A DNA stretch of 64,000 bases from Spirochaeta isovalerica. Lineage in GTDB: Bacteria > Spirochaetota > Spirochaetia > DSM-2461. A program made the position numbers and the translations under genes. Of this stretch, positions 42,536 through 52,424 are shown piece by piece. The notes below the pieces were generated by a model. The model was not told the DNA's origin. It did no database searches and saw only the letters and a program-made list of their open reading frames with translations. Numbering within the stretch: position 1 is the first letter of the stretch; every line of letters starts with the position of its first letter. The stretch spans positions 1 to 64,000 of the forward strand of contig NZ_JACHGJ010000012.1 of assembly GCF_014207565.1 (NCBI RefSeq), read 5' to 3'.

Positions 42536-43662
42536 ATGAAAACAGACGGGCGACCAGAGCCAGAATATATCTAAAGAACATTGACCACAATCTCGACTGT
42601 ATCAGAAAACTGATCGGTCCGGAGAGAAAGATCTGTACCGCTGTCAAAGCCGATGCCTACGGGCACGGTGCGGTCGAAGTATCGAAGCGGGCCCTGGAAT
42701 GGGGTGTGGATTTTCTGGCTGTAGCCACCGTTTCCGAGGCGATAATTCTCAGAGAAGCGGGAATAGAAGCTCCGATTATCCTTTTCAGCATAGCAATGGA
42801 TAGAGAAATCGAACAGATCGTCAGCTACAATCTGACTCCCTTTGTTGCCGACCCGGTCTATACGAACAGAATTCATGAAGAAGCGGTCCGTCAGAAAAAA
42901 ACAATAAATGTACACTTAAAAATAGATACGGGAATGGGGCGCATAGGAGTTCAGCCCGATGAAGCCGTTGATCTGGCCGGCACTATCGTCAGGTCGGCAG
43001 GAATGCGTCTCGAAGGAGTCTGCACCCATTTTCCCGTTTCAGACAGCCCCGAACGGGAAGATATCGATTTCACCAGAGAACAGATCCGCATTTTCAACCA
43101 GGCCGTTGAATCAATAAGAAAGAGAGGCATAGACCCCGGCATTGTCCATGCAGCCAACTCGGGAGCTATTATTGCCCACCCCGATGCCCATTTCGATATG
43201 GTGCGTCCGGGCATATGTTTATACGGGTACTATCCCGATCAGAGAATGGATAAAAGCCCGGCTGACTTCAAACCTGTCATGGAACTCATCTCCCGGCCCG
43301 CTTTTATCAAAAAAGTGAAAAGGGGAACATCGATCTCTTACGGGAGAACATGGAAAGCTCCCGCAGATACATGGATTGCCTCCCTGCCCGCCGGATATGC
43401 CGACGGTTATAACCGCCTGCTCTCATCAAAGGCGGAAGTCTCTATCGGAGGGAAACGTTTCCCCGTTGCAGGGAGAGTTTGCATGGATCAGTTCATGATC
43501 GATCTTGGCCCCGAAACAGATATCACGGTAAACGTTGAGGTCATTTTATTCGGCCCCGGTCAGGGAAGCCCCGATGCCGCTGAAATCGGCGGCATGACCG
43601 GAACCATCCCCTATGAGGTCACCTGCGCAATCAACAAAAGAGTTCCCAGAGACTACGTATAA
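42532..43662 (+). CDS. alr: Alanine racemase
   Basis: PLP enzyme interconverting L- and D-alanine. PLP Lys39 is in CTAVKADAYGHG, the catalytic Tyr in SISYGRTW (about 263), and the C-terminal beta domain carries GRVCMDQFMIDL. 376 residues, normal length. It serves peptidoglycan synthesis; next to the ornithine pathway it may also use D-alanine, the product reported for OrtAB-type thiolases (established for EC 2.3.1.263, inferred here). Confidence 0.95.
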   Translation: MNENRRATRARIYLKNIDHNLDCIRKLIGPERKICTAVKADAYGHGAVEVSKRALEWGVDFLAVATVSEAIILREAGIEAPIILFSIAMDREIEQIVSYNLTPFVADPVYTNRIHEEAVRQKKTINVHLKIDTGMGRIGVQPDEAVDLAGTIVRSAGMRLEGVCTHFPVSDSPEREDIDFTREQIRIFNQAVESIRKRGIDPGIVHAANSGAIIAHPDAHFDMVRPGICLYGYYPDQRMDKSPADFKPVMELISRPAFIKKVKRGTSISYGRTWKAPADTWIASLPAGYADGYNRLLSSKAEVSIGGKRFPVAGRVCMDQFMIDLGPETDITVNVEVILFGPGQGSPDAAEIGGMTGTIPYEVTCAINKRVPRDYV

Positions 43663-43665
43663 GGG

Positions 43666-45873
43666 TCACCTCTGAACAAGACGAAAATACTGTGTCTGCT
43701 GACCTGTAGCCTTAATATCCCCGAAATAAATGCTTGAGGAACTGTAGACCGGATAAATATTTCCTTCTTTTGAACCGAGCTCGAGGAAGCGGCCCGCCTG
43801 AAGAAGGGACACAGCTTCGGTTACGCCATTTGCATTTACAATGTAGATTTCCGCGGATTGTCCGGTCTCGTTACGGATAAACAGATTCACATTCCGATTA
43901 TTGAACTTCGAATACATATTACGGGGAAATGAGACTGGCACGGAAGCGCTGTATCCTTGGAAACTCGTTCTGTCCCGCGACACGTTGCGGGGTTCATCAG
44001 TGCCCAGCACAAGGACTTTCGCCTTATTCCAGAGCTCAGAGTCAGAGCCGTTTTCACCGGAGGGATCAGCAGGTGTCGGCTCTTCCGGCGAACCGTTATC
44101 AACTACCGTCACGGTACCATCGGCAGCTTCCGGATTCTCCGGCTGATCGCCGGAAGGAGGCACAACGACAACCGGCTCTTCCGGGACAGGGGCTTCCACA
44201 GGAAGAGGAGCCGCACCGGCAGCCAGGAGAAGTTCCACAATCCGGTCCCCCTGGGCATTATCGGGAGCCAGTTCTATTGGTCTGAGATTATCATAATTCA
44301 CGGGATCAGGCGCCGCGCCGTAGCGGAGGAGGATCTCCACGGTCGCAACCGATCCGGTCCGGGAAGCGATATGCAGAGCCGTGTTTCCTTTCTTATCTAC
44401 AGCATTCACAACCGCCCCGGAACGAATGAGCAGGGCTGATAAATCTGAGTAATTTTTTGAAGAAGTCAGCATCAGAGCCGTTACACCGTCAGCTTCTGTT
44501 GCATTGGGATTGGCGCCGCTATCGAGAAGTAAGCTCAGAACGGCTTCATTGCCGCTCTGTGCAGCCTGTAGAAGGAGGGGATGCAGCGGATCTCTCGAAG
44601 AGCGGACCGAAGCTCCGTACCGGAGAAGCAGATTTCCCATAGAGGAGAAACCCGAGGATCTCGCAGAATCTTTTTTCAGTACAAGATAGAGCATGTTTGT
44701 TCCGTCATGACTATTAATATCGGGATTGGAGCCATTGGAGAGCAGGAACTGAACCATAGGCTCATCGCCGTTTTCCACAGCATAAAAAAGCGGTGTTTTT
44801 CCATACATATCCCGGATATCGGGATCGATATTATAGTTGAGAAGAAGACCTGCCATTTCCACATTCTTCCTTTCAACGGCTATATGAAGAAGAGATTTTC
44901 TGGATATCAGGAATACATCTGTATCGGCTCCCCACCGGAGGAGGAGTTCAGCTCGTCTCACATCCAGTTTTTCGACAGCCTGAACAATAGGCAGCTTGTT
45001 TTTAATCGACGGGGTATTGGGATCGGCTCCGGAAGCCAGAAGCAGTTCTACAGTGGCCGCGCCGTCAGCCGGATTTATTTTTTCATTCAACGCGTAAAAC
45101 AAGGGAGCGCCGAGAGTTGAACTGGGCTGATTGACAAGAAAGGCCGCTCCACCGGCCAGATAGGTTTCCACCAGCTGCCAGGCTCCGGCTCCCGCTGCTA
45201 TATGAAGCGCTGTTTCGTTACTGGAATGAAGAGAAAGAGCCACATCTGTTCCCTTGTCCAGAAGCATGGAAGCCAGAACCGCCTGCCTGTTCTGTTTCAG
45301 CAGGTGGAGCGGTGTTCCGTTATTTTTATCGACGGCACGGGCATCGGCCCCTTTATCCAGAAGAAAAGACAGGGCTTCCGGCCCGGCAGCTGAAATGCTG
45401 TAAAACAATGCCGACCGTCCATCGTCATCGGTTCCTTCGATCGGGACGCCCAGCTTAAGGAGAATATCCATGAGAGACACATTCCCCTTTGAAGCTGCCA
45501 GCATCAACGTGGAAACGCTCCTGCGCCCCCGTGTCCGCATATCGCCACCGTATCTGATAAGAATGTCTATCATATCGCGCCGATCGGAGCCGGCCGCCAG
45601 AATCGCCGCCGTATTGCCGTCTGCGTTTTTCATATTGGCATCAGCCCCCGCTTGCAGCAGCACGTCCAGACTATCCGCCCTTCCGTATTGCACCGCTATA
45701 TGAATCAGGGCATTGCCATCTTTATCGATTGTATCGGGATCACCGCCGTCGGCGAGGAATTTGCGGATCTCCTCTATATCTCCTTTTCTGACCGCTCGGA
45801 CCTCTGCGGAAGCACAGGATCCGATAAGAACAAGGATTGTCAGACCCAGAATCAGTAAACTCAGCTTTTTCAT
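43666..45873 (-). CDS. Ankyrin-repeat lipoprotein
   Basis: 735 residues. Lipoprotein signal peptide ending LIGSC (Cys about 20), then about 15-16 ankyrin repeats (about 25-560) with typical GNTALHIASRTGSVATVEIL-like units, a Pro/Glu/Val-rich low-complexity linker (about 565-630), and a C-terminal domain of about 95 residues (VPVSFPRNMYSKFNNRNVNLF, IYFGDIKATGQQTQYFRL). The repeat array suggests a protein-binding scaffold in the periplasm or at the outer membrane. It is convergent with alr (3 bp between stops). Confidence 0.88.
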   Translation of the reverse strand: MKKLSLLILGLTILVLIGSCASAEVRAVRKGDIEEIRKFLADGGDPDTIDKDGNALIHIAVQYGRADSLDVLLQAGADANMKNADGNTAAILAAGSDRRDMIDILIRYGGDMRTRGRRSVSTLMLAASKGNVSLMDILLKLGVPIEGTDDDGRSALFYSISAAGPEALSFLLDKGADARAVDKNNGTPLHLLKQNRQAVLASMLLDKGTDVALSLHSSNETALHIAAGAGAWQLVETYLAGGAAFLVNQPSSTLGAPLFYALNEKINPADGAATVELLLASGADPNTPSIKNKLPIVQAVEKLDVRRAELLLRWGADTDVFLISRKSLLHIAVERKNVEMAGLLLNYNIDPDIRDMYGKTPLFYAVENGDEPMVQFLLSNGSNPDINSHDGTNMLYLVLKKDSARSSGFSSMGNLLLRYGASVRSSRDPLHPLLLQAAQSGNEAVLSLLLDSGANPNATEADGVTALMLTSSKNYSDLSALLIRSGAVVNAVDKKGNTALHIASRTGSVATVEILLRYGAAPDPVNYDNLRPIELAPDNAQGDRIVELLLAAGAAPLPVEAPVPEEPVVVVPPSGDQPENPEAADGTVTVVDNGSPEEPTPADPSGENGSDSELWNKAKVLVLGTDEPRNVSRDRTSFQGYSASVPVSFPRNMYSKFNNRNVNLFIRNETGQSAEIYIVNANGVTEAVSLLQAGRFLELGSKEGNIYPVYSSSSIYFGDIKATGQQTQYFRLVQR

Positions 45874-46030
45874 AAAGACTCCCTTCAGATAATGCTAGTA
45901 CCTATAATTTAAACCCCTTCAGTCAATCTATCCAATCAGCATAGAAGATGTGAGGAGATTTAAGATGATTTTCCGGAAAAAACCCGACGGAAAGCAGAAC
46001 GTGGCTTCCCGGCGGGATCTGAATTATTAA

Positions 46031-46969
46031 TTAAACAGCTTCGTCGGCGATCTCCAGATGAGAGATCAACCAGTTAGTCGTTTTTGCATAGGCGACAGGC
46101 ATATACAGCCCGAGGGTAATAAGCGATAAAAGAGTCTGCCCGAGGAACAGGGAGAAACCTTCAACTGTTGCACCGGTGAATCTTACTTTACGTGTTTTTC
46201 CGGAAAGGGTATCGGACAGAACCGTGCGTTCTGCAATGTAGGCGAATATCTTAACTTCGGCCGCAAAGAGATAAAGACCCATTGTTATCATGCCGAGAAG
46301 AATCTGTCCGAAAATGAAAAACATGGCCCGCGGGGTGGATACAGTCAGCTTGATATCGTCATTGCCGAAGCTGTAATCCATCATCCATTTATATTCCAGT
46401 ACGACCAGAAGAGAAGAGATGAGAAAAACTCCGACGAAGTAAACCACCCCCGCCAGAACCAAAGCTCCGGAATTCCCCTTGATAGCAGAAATATAAAGAG
46501 GCGTAACGATGGCGATTACCACGACTAATGGGAGAAAAAAGCCGACCAGCATATAAACAAAAAGCTTTCCCCCTTTACCATTGAAAGCGATAGTCTTTTC
46601 AGGATAGGAAGAGTTATCGGCTACAAACCGGTTATATTCAGCCGAATACCAGGGAGAGTAGATTCCCAGAGTTATGGCTGAAAGCAATATTCCCTTCAAA
46701 TTCATTTTCATATAACCGCCGAAGGTTCCGGAAAAATCAAAAGGTTTTCCATCAAGGGATACCGCGGGAATAAATGAAGAGAGATACTGATACTGCAATG
46801 CGACAGATGCAATAAACAAAAGAATGAACATAAGGGCATAACCTGCCCATATCTCATGAAAAGCCATCTGAAAAAGACCGAAAATACACACGAGATAAGA
46901 AAGGAGATAAACAATCGCTTTCTTGAAAAGCTCCTTGCCATCTATACGGCACACAAATTTTTCTATCAT
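46031..46969 (-). CDS. DUF898/YjgN-like integral membrane protein
   Basis: 312 residues with about six to eight TM helices in an internally repeated layout. The family sentence TLGIYSPWYSAEYNRFVADNSSY and its second copy ITMGLYLFAAEVKIFAYIAERT, and a third TLGLYMPVAYAKTTNWLIS, mark DUF898 proteins, whose function is unknown. It stands alone under its own promoter. Confidence 0.82.
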   Translation of the reverse strand: MIEKFVCRIDGKELFKKAIVYLLSYLVCIFGLFQMAFHEIWAGYALMFILLFIASVALQYQYLSSFIPAVSLDGKPFDFSGTFGGYMKMNLKGILLSAITLGIYSPWYSAEYNRFVADNSSYPEKTIAFNGKGGKLFVYMLVGFFLPLVVVIAIVTPLYISAIKGNSGALVLAGVVYFVGVFLISSLLVVLEYKWMMDYSFGNDDIKLTVSTPRAMFFIFGQILLGMITMGLYLFAAEVKIFAYIAERTVLSDTLSGKTRKVRFTGATVEGFSLFLGQTLLSLITLGLYMPVAYAKTTNWLISHLEIADEAV

Positions 46970-46985
46970 ACAACAAGCCTCCGAA

Positions 46986-47013
46986 ATTATAGATTTAAAC
47001 TATAAAACGACAA
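46986..47013 (-). promoter_or_regulatory. Promoter of the DUF898 gene
   Basis: On the minus strand: TTGTCG (47013-47008), 16-bp spacer, perfect TATAAT (46991-46986), with GGAGG between it and the ATG at 46969. Confidence 0.6.
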
Positions 47014-47136
47014 GAGGCAATTGAGAAGGGGTCTTTTCCGAAAGAATGATTTTTATAATGAGAATTAATCACCCGGAAAAGAAAAGCGATGATCTTGATA
47101 AATCAAGGATGCATCTTGTTATTGAGAGATCCTGTT

Positions 47137-48081
47137 TCAAATAAGTCCGTAGCTTTTCATAAGGAAGATTCCCAACCCCAGGGTCAAAACAGACCCGAGA
47201 GTCGTCAGAACAATGATTCCTGCGGCAAGATCGCTGTCACTCCCCATCGCTTTGGCCATTACATAGCTTGAGACGGCCGACGGCGAACCGAGCATGATAA
47301 ATATAACTCCGAGAGACTCTCCGCGGATGCCGGCTGCCAGGAGAATGATCACCACCAGAACCGGATAGAAAACCAGTTTTATCAGTGCTGAAGCTAAGGC
47401 TTTGGAAAACTTCTCACTGAAAGTGGAGAAATTCAAAGATCCTCCGACACCTATCAGAGCCAGAGGAAGAGTCAGATTGGATAGATAGCCGGTAAAAGTC
47501 TCGAAGACTTTCCCTGTATCGATAGAGAGGAGTGAAAAAGGAAGGGAAACAATAACGGCTATGATAAGAGGATTGGTCACTATAGCTTTCAAAATCATCT
47601 TAATGGTTCCGGCGTTCTCTTTCTGAAGGGGAATGACCAGCGCCATAACAGCGTAAATATTGTAAAGAGGGAAAATCAGCACAAGAGATATGGCCGTTCT
47701 TGCGGCGCCTGAATCCCCGAATACATTAATAATGATCGCCAGCCCGACGATGGCGATATTGCTCCGGAAAGCTCCCTGAACAAAAGCGCCCCTTTCCGCT
47801 CCGTTTTTAATAAAGAAACCGGAAAGAAAAAATATCAGAAAAAAACCGCCGCTGACCAGAAAAAAGATTGTATAGATCTCCTTCCCGTTCAGAAGGCTCA
47901 GAAAATCAACTCTGCTTATTTTACTGAAAATGAGAGCCGGCAGAGCTACTTTGAAAACCAGCTTGGAAGAGACGTTTATAAACCCCTCGTCAATAAGCGC
48001 CAGTCTCCGGAGAACGAGACCTGTGAGGATAAGGAGAAATACCGGTAAAACAGCATTGACGGAAAATAGGAAACTGCTCAA
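47137..48081 (-). CDS. AEC-family transporter (auxin efflux carrier type)
   Basis: 314 residues with about ten TM helices and a split-inverted layout: start FSVNAVLPVFLLILTGLVLRR, middle AFRSNIAIVGLAIIINVFGD, end LGSPSAVSSYVMAKAMGSD. Bacterial AEC members include malate/malonate permeases, but the substrate cannot be read from sequence. It overlaps the TrmB regulator gene by 4 bp, so it is the probable target of that operon's redox sensing. Confidence 0.88.
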   Translation of the reverse strand: MSSFLFSVNAVLPVFLLILTGLVLRRLALIDEGFINVSSKLVFKVALPALIFSKISRVDFLSLLNGKEIYTIFFLVSGGFFLIFFLSGFFIKNGAERGAFVQGAFRSNIAIVGLAIIINVFGDSGAARTAISLVLIFPLYNIYAVMALVIPLQKENAGTIKMILKAIVTNPLIIAVIVSLPFSLLSIDTGKVFETFTGYLSNLTLPLALIGVGGSLNFSTFSEKFSKALASALIKLVFYPVLVVIILLAAGIRGESLGVIFIMLGSPSAVSSYVMAKAMGSDSDLAAGIIVLTTLGSVLTLGLGIFLMKSYGLI

Positions 48082-48884
48082 TGACCGTACTTCTTTCGGA
48101 GCTTTTCAAAATTCTTACCGAATATCTCATCGACTTTGTCTCCGAGATAATCGCTGACTTCGGCAATATAGAAATCGTGAATGATAAAGCCCTCGATCGA
48201 CTTGATCAAACCTTTGTTTCTGGTCCAGACGGCCTGACAGGGTACGACTCCGCCCAGGCTGCCCGTAATACAGACTGATGAATCAATAACAAGATCGAGA
48301 GAACGCCCGACTTCATTGATATCTTCGAGATTCTCCGTACTGTGATAGTAGACATCGGCAAAATCCGGCTTGCCTTCTCCGTAGAGGAGAATATGAATTT
48401 TCACTCCCCTCTTTTCGGCTTTCTTAAAGGCTTTGTCCAGATACTCCAGCTCATGATCCCAGAGGCCGACAAATATATTGGTCTCGGCTTCGCCGATCAG
48501 TTGTTCCGCCATTTCCAGAGCTTCGGTCCGTCCCGATAGGTTCCAGACAGGATCGAAGTCGGCAGTGAATTTAATGGAATCGAGCTGCTGCTTCAGCTCC
48601 GATGTGAGTTTTGAATTATCGCGCCTGAGACGGGAGATAAGCTCTTCCGGCGATATGGGGGAAAACAGCTCGGGATTGGTGCCTTTGGATGTGACGTATC
48701 CTTTCTTAATAAGCCTTCTGGTTATATCGTATACCCGGGAATGGGGAACGCCGGAGTTTTTTGACACATTATAGGCACTGAGAGGGTGATCATTGATAAG
48801 GGCCATATAGACTTTTCCCTCGTATTCCGTAAATCCGAGATCCTTTAAATTCGAAAGTATAGTTTCCAAAGTCTTATCACTCAT
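48078..48884 (-). CDS. TrmB-family transcriptional regulator
   Basis: 268 residues. N-terminal winged helix (LKDLGFTEYEGKVYMALIND, NSGVPHSRVYDITRRLIKKGYV) and a C-terminal TrmB-type effector domain related to the phospholipase D fold (ETNIFVGLWDHELEYLDKAFKKA). The ATG at 48884 overlaps the hydrogenase-like gene by 8 bp; the longer frame (48911) lies within that gene. Its own binding site is not known. Confidence 0.87.
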   Translation of the reverse strand: MSDKTLETILSNLKDLGFTEYEGKVYMALINDHPLSAYNVSKNSGVPHSRVYDITRRLIKKGYVTSKGTNPELFSPISPEELISRLRRDNSKLTSELKQQLDSIKFTADFDPVWNLSGRTEALEMAEQLIGEAETNIFVGLWDHELEYLDKAFKKAEKRGVKIHILLYGEGKPDFADVYYHSTENLEDINEVGRSLDLVIDSSVCITGSLGGVVPCQAVWTRNKGLIKSIEGFIIHDFYIAEVSDYLGDKVDEIFGKNFEKLRKKYGH

Positions 48885-50160
48885 TTTTATCCAACCTGTA
48901 GGGAAGAGCATCTTCCAGTTTTATCATTTCATCTGTCAGCTGCCTGATCTTCTTTCTCAGTACGAATATGCAGCTGGTTATTTCATTTCTTCCTCTGACA
49001 ATATCTTCGGCAAAGGCATGGCAGGTGGGTGCTCCGCAGGAACCGCAGTCTATACCGGGCAGATTTTTCTCAATCAGTTCAAGCCTCTGAAGCATCATCA
49101 TGGCTTTCTCGTAATCATCATCGAGCTTCATGAAGTTGCAAGAAGTCAATTCTTCGGTCCATCGGATATCTTTCATGGGACCGCATTCTTCGCACACCAC
49201 CCCTTCTTTCCTGTCCCATCTCTCCAGTATAATCGATTTGGCCACGTAGGGATTGACCAGAGTCATGGGGCCGCCGACGCAACCGCCGGGACAGGCCATA
49301 AGCTCTATAAACCGGAACTGATCGATTTTACCGTTTTCCAGTTCCTCGAGAAGGGCGATGACATTGGAAATGCCGTCTACCGAGATGACACCTTCCGTCG
49401 CCAGAGCTCTCGCCTCGCCGTCGATACGGCCCCATCCGATCCCCGCTCCTGAAGCCATAGCCAGTTTTTCCGTTTCCATATCCGAAGCAATAAGCCGCTG
49501 CAGACTGACCTGAATATCCTTGATTCCGATGACAGCGTCGACTGCGGATTTCTCTTTTCTGTGGGGATCGCGGATCTCCGAGTATTTGGCAGCACAGGGA
49601 GATATGAAAAAGACACCGACTTTACCCTTATCCGAACCGGCACGGTTTCTCGCAATCTGTGCAGCCAGCTCCATGGGAGAGATAAAAGGGATGATATGAT
49701 CGATCAATGAGGGAAAGCGAACCTGGACAAGACGGACGACCGCGGGGCATGAGGAAGAAATAAAAGGTCCGCGCCCTTCGTTCCTGCTGAGAAATTCATT
49801 TGTTCGCTTGGTTATGATTTCCGCTGCGGAGGCCACTTCGAAGACATCATCGAAGCCGAGATACTTCAATCCCGTAAGAATCCTGTCCGTGCTGATATGG
49901 CTGTCGGCAATCCCGTAAAGAGAAGGCGCGGGGATGGCTATTTTATAATCGTAATCATCTATGACCGATAGAGGATCAGAGATGGCGATTTTGGCATTTG
50001 ACTGACAGACCCTGATGCACTCTCCGCAGTCGAGACAGCGATCCGAGATAATCTGGGCTTTGCCGTTCTGAACCCGTATGGCTTCGGTCGGGCACCGCTT
50101 TATACAATTCGTACAGCCAATGCATTTATCAACTATGAGCTGAACCGATTGCTTATACAT
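48877..50160 (-). CDS. Sensory-type [FeFe]-hydrogenase-like iron-sulfur protein
   Basis: 427 residues: two N-terminal 4Fe-4S motifs (CIGCTNCIKRCP, CLDCGECIRVCQ), a hydrogenase large-domain core, and a C-terminal Fe-S motif CGSCGAPTCHAFAEDIV. All four H-cluster Cys positions can be placed (SSSCPAVV, SPCAAKYSE and the pair in ELMACPGGCVGG), but the proton-transfer Cys of catalytic enzymes (the first C in TSCCP) is Ser. This matches sensory or HfsB-like group C proteins, not an H2-evolving enzyme. The preceding gene is a GHKL ATPase and the following one a TrmB regulator, both within a few bases. Confidence 0.85.
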   Translation of the reverse strand: MYKQSVQLIVDKCIGCTNCIKRCPTEAIRVQNGKAQIISDRCLDCGECIRVCQSNAKIAISDPLSVIDDYDYKIAIPAPSLYGIADSHISTDRILTGLKYLGFDDVFEVASAAEIITKRTNEFLSRNEGRGPFISSSCPAVVRLVQVRFPSLIDHIIPFISPMELAAQIARNRAGSDKGKVGVFFISPCAAKYSEIRDPHRKEKSAVDAVIGIKDIQVSLQRLIASDMETEKLAMASGAGIGWGRIDGEARALATEGVISVDGISNVIALLEELENGKIDQFRFIELMACPGGCVGGPMTLVNPYVAKSIILERWDRKEGVVCEECGPMKDIRWTEELTSCNFMKLDDDYEKAMMMLQRLELIEKNLPGIDCGSCGAPTCHAFAEDIVRGRNEITSCIFVLRKKIRQLTDEMIKLEDALPYRLDKNE

Positions 50161-50173
50161 ATCACATTTCCTG

Positions 50174-50587
50174 TTATTTCAATTTGACGACGATCGTAAC
50201 AGTTGTGCCTTTTCCCACTTCACTTTCGATCGTCAAACCATCGGAGTTTTTCTGAATATTGGGCAGCCCCATTCCGGCACCGAAGCCCAATTCTCTCGCT
50301 TTGTCGGAAGCCGTTGAATAACCGGCTTCCATAGCTTTATCAATATCGGGAATACCGGGACCTTCATCCTTCAGAATGATGGTGATGACTTCCGGAGTAA
50401 TGGTAACGTCGACAACTCCCCCGCCGGCGTGGATAACCATATTGATTTCCGCCTCGTACATAACGATGGCAGTTTTTCTAACTATTAAAGCGGGAAGCCC
50501 CAGCTGGTTCAGCTTCTTCTTGATCGCCCCCGAAGCGCTGCCGGCCATGGAGTAATCCTCACCGCAAACATCAAAGTGAAATTCCAT
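50174..50587 (-). CDS. GHKL anti-sigma-type ATPase
   Basis: About 137 residues: MYEAEINMVIHA is the N-box, LKDEGPGIPDID the G1 box and LGFGAGMGLPNIQKNSD the G2 box, as in RsbW/SpoIIAB-like kinases. It is the first gene of the operon with the hydrogenase-like sensor, a pairing known from hfs-type clusters. The start at 50587 is chosen because the longer frame has no family-like text. Confidence 0.85.
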   Translation of the reverse strand: MEFHFDVCGEDYSMAGSASGAIKKKLNQLGLPALIVRKTAIVMYEAEINMVIHAGGGVVDVTITPEVITIILKDEGPGIPDIDKAMEAGYSTASDKARELGFGAGMGLPNIQKNSDGLTIESEVGKGTTVTIVVKLK

Positions 50588-50931
50588 AAATAATAAATCC
50601 CAAGTAATCCGATCGGTACTGCTCCGCAGTCCACAATAAGATACTATACAATAGCTCAATGAGCAATGAATTATCCTTCCAAATATGGGGGATTAGCACC
50701 CGGCACTTTAGCAACAATAAAGATATTTAAGTATTATTTCAGATTTTTGGATTGCTATTGTTGACCATTTTTTTTCAATAAATCATAATGTTTTTCAATT
50801 CCGGAAGGTTTTTAGACGGATTTTTGTCCAAATATCGGCTTTGTTTCTTCCAATAGAAAGAAAATAGAGCGAAAAAAACACAACCCTCTGAAAAACACCG
50901 GGAAATTTTGTAGAAAGAGACAGGATTGTAT
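50588..50931. promoter_or_regulatory. Divergent control region with ilvC promoter
   Basis: A 344-bp AT-rich gap between the hydrogenase-sensor operon and ilvC, without an ORF. On the plus strand TTGACC (50761-50766), 17-bp spacer and CATAAT (50784-50789) form the likely ilvC promoter with a leader of about 135 nt; no clear leader peptide or T-box was found in it. On the minus side a short palindrome GCTCA-A-TGAGC (50654-50664) lies where the sensor operon promoter should be. Confidence 0.5.
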
Positions 50932-52398
50932 ATGAATTACTTCAATACCCTTTCACTGCGTGAAAAAATCAGCCAGCTCGGAACCTGCCGGTTTATGAGC
51001 CGGGACGAGTTCAACGGAGCGGACAAGCTCAAAGGAAAGAAAATCGTTATAATCGGATGCGGAGCCCAGGGTCTGAACCAGGGACTGAACATGCGGGACA
51101 GCGGACTGGATATTTCCTATGCGCTCAGAGAAGGGGCTATCAGGGAAAAGAGACAGTCCTGGAAAAACGCGACGGAAAACGGTTTTACAGTCGGGACATA
51201 TGATCAACTTATTCCCGATGCGGACCTCGTCCTGAACCTGACTCCCGACAAACAGCACAGCGCTGTCGTCAGCGCCGTCATGCCTTTAATGAAGAAAAAT
51301 TCCGCCCTTGCCTACTCCCACGGTTTCAATATTATTGAGGAGGGTATGCAGGTCCGTGAAGATATCACTGTGATCATGGTCGCCCCCAAGTCTCCCGGAT
51401 CCGAGGTCCGTGAAGAATACAAAAGAGGATTCGGTGTCCCGACCCTCATAGCGGTCCACCCTGAAAATGACCCCCGGGGAGAAGGTCTCGAAATGGCCAA
51501 AGCCTATGCATCAGCAACGGGAGGCGACAGAGCCGGAGTGCTTCAGTCATCCTTTACGGCAGAAGTAAAATCAGACCTGATGGGTGAGCAGACCATCCTC
51601 TGCGGAATGCTGCAGGCGGGCTCGCTTCTCTGTTTCGATAAAATGGCCGCCGAAGGAATCGATACAGCTTATGCGGCCAAACTGATACAGTTCGGCTGGG
51701 AAACCGTTACGGAAGCCCTGAAACACGGCGGAATCACCAACATGATGAACAGGCTTTCCAACCCGGCCAAGATAAAGGCCAATCAACTGGCAGATGAGCT
51801 GAAAGATATTCTCAGACCCCTCTACTACAAACATATGGACGATATCATAAGCGGCGAATTCTCCCGCGTTATGATGGAAGACTGGGCCAATGACGATAAA
51901 AACCTTCTGACATGGCGTGAAGAAACCGGAGAAACAGCTTTCGAAAAGCAGGATGCCGGTACCATGGAAATAAAAGAACAGGAATACTTCGACAACGGCG
52001 TCCTTATGATTGCCATGATCAAATGCGGTGTCGAACTGGCTTTCGATGCCATGACAGATTCGGGAATAAAAGAAGAGTCAGCGTACTACGAGTCGCTTCA
52101 CGAAGTGCCCCTCATTGCCAACCTGATCAGCCGGAAGAAACTCTATGAGATGAACAAAGTCATTTCCGACACAGCGGAGTACGGCTGTTATCTCTTTGCC
52201 AATCAGGCGATTCCCATGCTGACCGACTTCATGAAAGGGGTTAAAACCGATGTTATCGGAAAGCCCTACTCGCCTGAAGACTCTTCAGTCGACAACGTCG
52301 AACTGATAAAAGTGAACGAAAGCATTCAGAATCACGGCGTCGAAAAGATCGGAAAAACTCTCCGCTCCTACATGACGGCAATGAAAGCCATAATTTAA
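50932..52398 (+). CDS. ilvC: Ketol-acid reductoisomerase, class II
   Basis: Valine/isoleucine biosynthesis: isomerises and reduces acetolactate-type acids with NADPH. 488 residues, the long E. coli/plant-like class II form. NADP loop [20 protein letters not shown], then [33 protein letters not shown] and [18 protein letters not shown] are conserved. The ATG at 50932 is preceded by AGGA. No other ilv or leu gene is near, so it is a single-gene unit with its own terminator. Confidence 0.96.
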   Translation: MNYFNTLSLREKISQLGTCRFMSRDEFNGADKLKGKKIVIIGCGAQGLNQGLNMRDSGLDISYALREGAIREKRQSWKNATENGFTVGTYDQLIPDADLVLNLTPDKQHSAVVSAVMPLMKKNSALAYSHGFNIIEEGMQVREDITVIMVAPKSPGSEVREEYKRGFGVPTLIAVHPENDPRGEGLEMAKAYASATGGDRAGVLQSSFTAEVKSDLMGEQTILCGMLQAGSLLCFDKMAAEGIDTAYAAKLIQFGWETVTEALKHGGITNMMNRLSNPAKIKANQLADELKDILRPLYYKHMDDIISGEFSRVMMEDWANDDKNLLTWREETGETAFEKQDAGTMEIKEQEYFDNGVLMIAMIKCGVELAFDAMTDSGIKEESAYYESLHEVPLIANLISRKKLYEMNKVISDTAEYGCYLFANQAIPMLTDFMKGVKTDVIGKPYSPEDSSVDNVELIKVNESIQNHGVEKIGKTLRSYMTAMKAII

Positions 52399-52424
52399 TT
52401 TCACTTTGAATCTCCTTCTTCCAG

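Noticed and set aside
45965-46030. 21-codon ORF with a strong GAGGAG site, upstream of the ankyrin lipoprotein and convergent with the DUF898 gene
   Set aside because: Good ribosome-binding site, but the peptide is very short, has no recognisable features and no promoter was seen. Possible small protein; needs ribosome profiling.
48877-50160. Catalytic H2-producing hydrogenase
   Set aside because: The proton-transfer Cys of TSCCP is replaced by Ser and the neighbours are a GHKL ATPase and TrmB regulator, so a sensory role fits better.
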